Below, piece after piece: positions 62,841-64,000 of a DNA stretch of 64,000 nt. The number at the start of each line of letters is the position of its first letter. Position 1 is the first letter of the stretch. The notes under the pieces are model-generated. The model did no database searches. It was not told the DNA's origin and worked only from the letters and a program-made list of their open reading frames with translations. The stretch covers positions 48,481,489-48,545,488 of the forward strand of contig NW_019211455.1 of the NCBI RefSeq assembly GCF_002443255.2, written 5' to 3'. Source of the DNA: Varroa destructor. Lineage: Eukaryota; Arthropoda; Arachnida; Mesostigmata; Varroidae. The translations under genes and the position numbers were made by a program.

Positions 62841-64000
62841 CCAACTAGTTATATACGGGCTGCAAAGCATGGTGATATTTAGCGTGAGGCTGGAAGGCTG
62901 GAAACAACGGAAAGCGAAAAAAGAATGCTACTTCTTCGCAAATATCAGTACGGACATTATGTATGAATGTTTACTAGGGAGGATTATCATGATAAAGACA
63001 AGAGAGAGGAAACACAAGAACTACTAGTAGAGACAACAAATCTGTCAAAAATAGATTAAATGCGCTTGAAATAGTCAAGGAAAAAGGGCCGTCTTAGGCA
63101 TTTGATGACGTTATGTATCTGAGTGGCTAGTATGTAGCTTACGATGAAGCTACCGGAAAGTTGACCCAGCTCTATCAGCTTTGCAATGTAAATTTGATAT
63201 AGAAGTCTTTGCAAGACGCAGATGAATAGCGTGAAATACTAGAAAATGATATATGTATGTGGTGGAACTGTGGCTACACCTATAGGAACACTCCTATCAT
63301 CACAGTAATACCACCAAAAAGGATGGCATTTGCATGAAGTTTACATACATACTTGAAGTTGCAAATCTGCGCTACGTACGTAGCATAAATAAAAAATTGC
63401 ATGCGTATAAAGCAACCGTAGTTAAAATATAGCTAACAATAGGGATATGATTGGGTTTAGTGAGTAGCTGTAAAGATACCGATAGAAACAAAAATAATAA
63501 CAATACCAGTAGTAGTACCATTAGTAACGTATGCTTAATACATAGTTCCTTAGTTAGGCCGATGTAGGCAGGAAAGTACACGTTCTTGGGTATGAAAAAT
63601 AACAGCAGTTCTATACTACTTAATAAAGTAATGATAATAATAATAATAATAACTAACCAAAGACAAAAAAAAAACTCTTTAAAAGCAAAGGTCTTGCATG
63701 CATGGCGCAAGTACATTCTAATAAAAATGCAGTCACAATGGGGAAAGTGCACCAGATGAAGCTATTACTCGGAAACGTTATTACGTTAAAATGTTGAATT
63801 TGTGTGATCTGAGAGGAAAAGAGACTTTATTTCTATTTTTTTTTGACGTATTTTATATGAAACTTTCCGCTGAACAAGAGACTATGTGCAAAGCGCCAAG
63901 CAGTCTACAGCGAAACTGCCTTTTTTTTTGTTATAATTCACTTCCACAGTCTTTTTTCAACCGTCATCGTGATTCGGCTACAGCCTGATGGGTCAGTCGA
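62841..64000 (+). other. HERC2 3' UTR and downstream flank
   Basis: Non-coding. AATAAA signals at 63387-63392 and 63622-63627 are candidate poly(A) signals about 550 and 780 nt after the HERC2 stop. An (ATA)n repeat lies at about 63632-63653. No second gene is visible before the window ends. Confidence 0.6.

Overview
The window is intron-rich eukaryotic nuclear DNA of animal type. It has GT-AG introns, microsatellites and one short assembly gap. The gene content points to an arthropod, most plausibly a chelicerate such as a mite or tick. That guess rests mainly on an animal-type PEP-synthase-like gene, a family I know from chelicerate and other arthropod annotations, so it is inference. I built all gene models by hand, requiring canonical splice sites, continuous reading phase and agreement with known family sequence.

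Layout. (1) 1-9503, minus: 5' part of a phosphoenolpyruvate-synthase-like gene in 13 exons (858 codons visible; the 3' end runs off the left edge). (2) 10048-10247, minus: probable last two exons of an unrecognised gene. (3) 10.3-14.6 kb: mostly non-coding, with one orphan exon-like stretch. (4) 14588-17381, minus: a seven-exon gene for a small coiled-coil protein. (5) 18653-19114, plus: candidate three-exon gene for a 90-residue protein. (6) 20448-21983, minus: LSM4, a subunit of the U6-associated and decapping LSm rings. (7) 24325-62840, plus: HERC2, a giant HECT-type E3 ubiquitin ligase, complete in 36 coding exons totalling 13,971 nt (4,656 residues). (8) 30324-40580, minus: a mitochondrial glutamate-carrier gene (SLC25A22/A18 type) nested inside HERC2's 14-kb intron 10. 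(9) 62841-64000: HERC2 3' UTR and flank.

LSM4 and HERC2 point away from each other with about 0.75 kb between LSM4's ATG and HERC2's probable 5' exon, so a shared bidirectional promoter is likely. The genes have unrelated housekeeping roles: RNA decay and splicing, ubiquitin signalling and DNA repair, mitochondrial transport, and possibly PEP/pyruvate or phosphotransfer chemistry.

Most notable: HERC2 here lacks the ZZ zinc finger and has an eroded first RCC1-like propeller, although the rest is well conserved. The nested glutamate carrier has no recognisable exon for its sixth transmembrane helix. I found no previously undescribed system that I can support. The best candidates for new biology are the two unrecognised small genes and these HERC2 domain changes.
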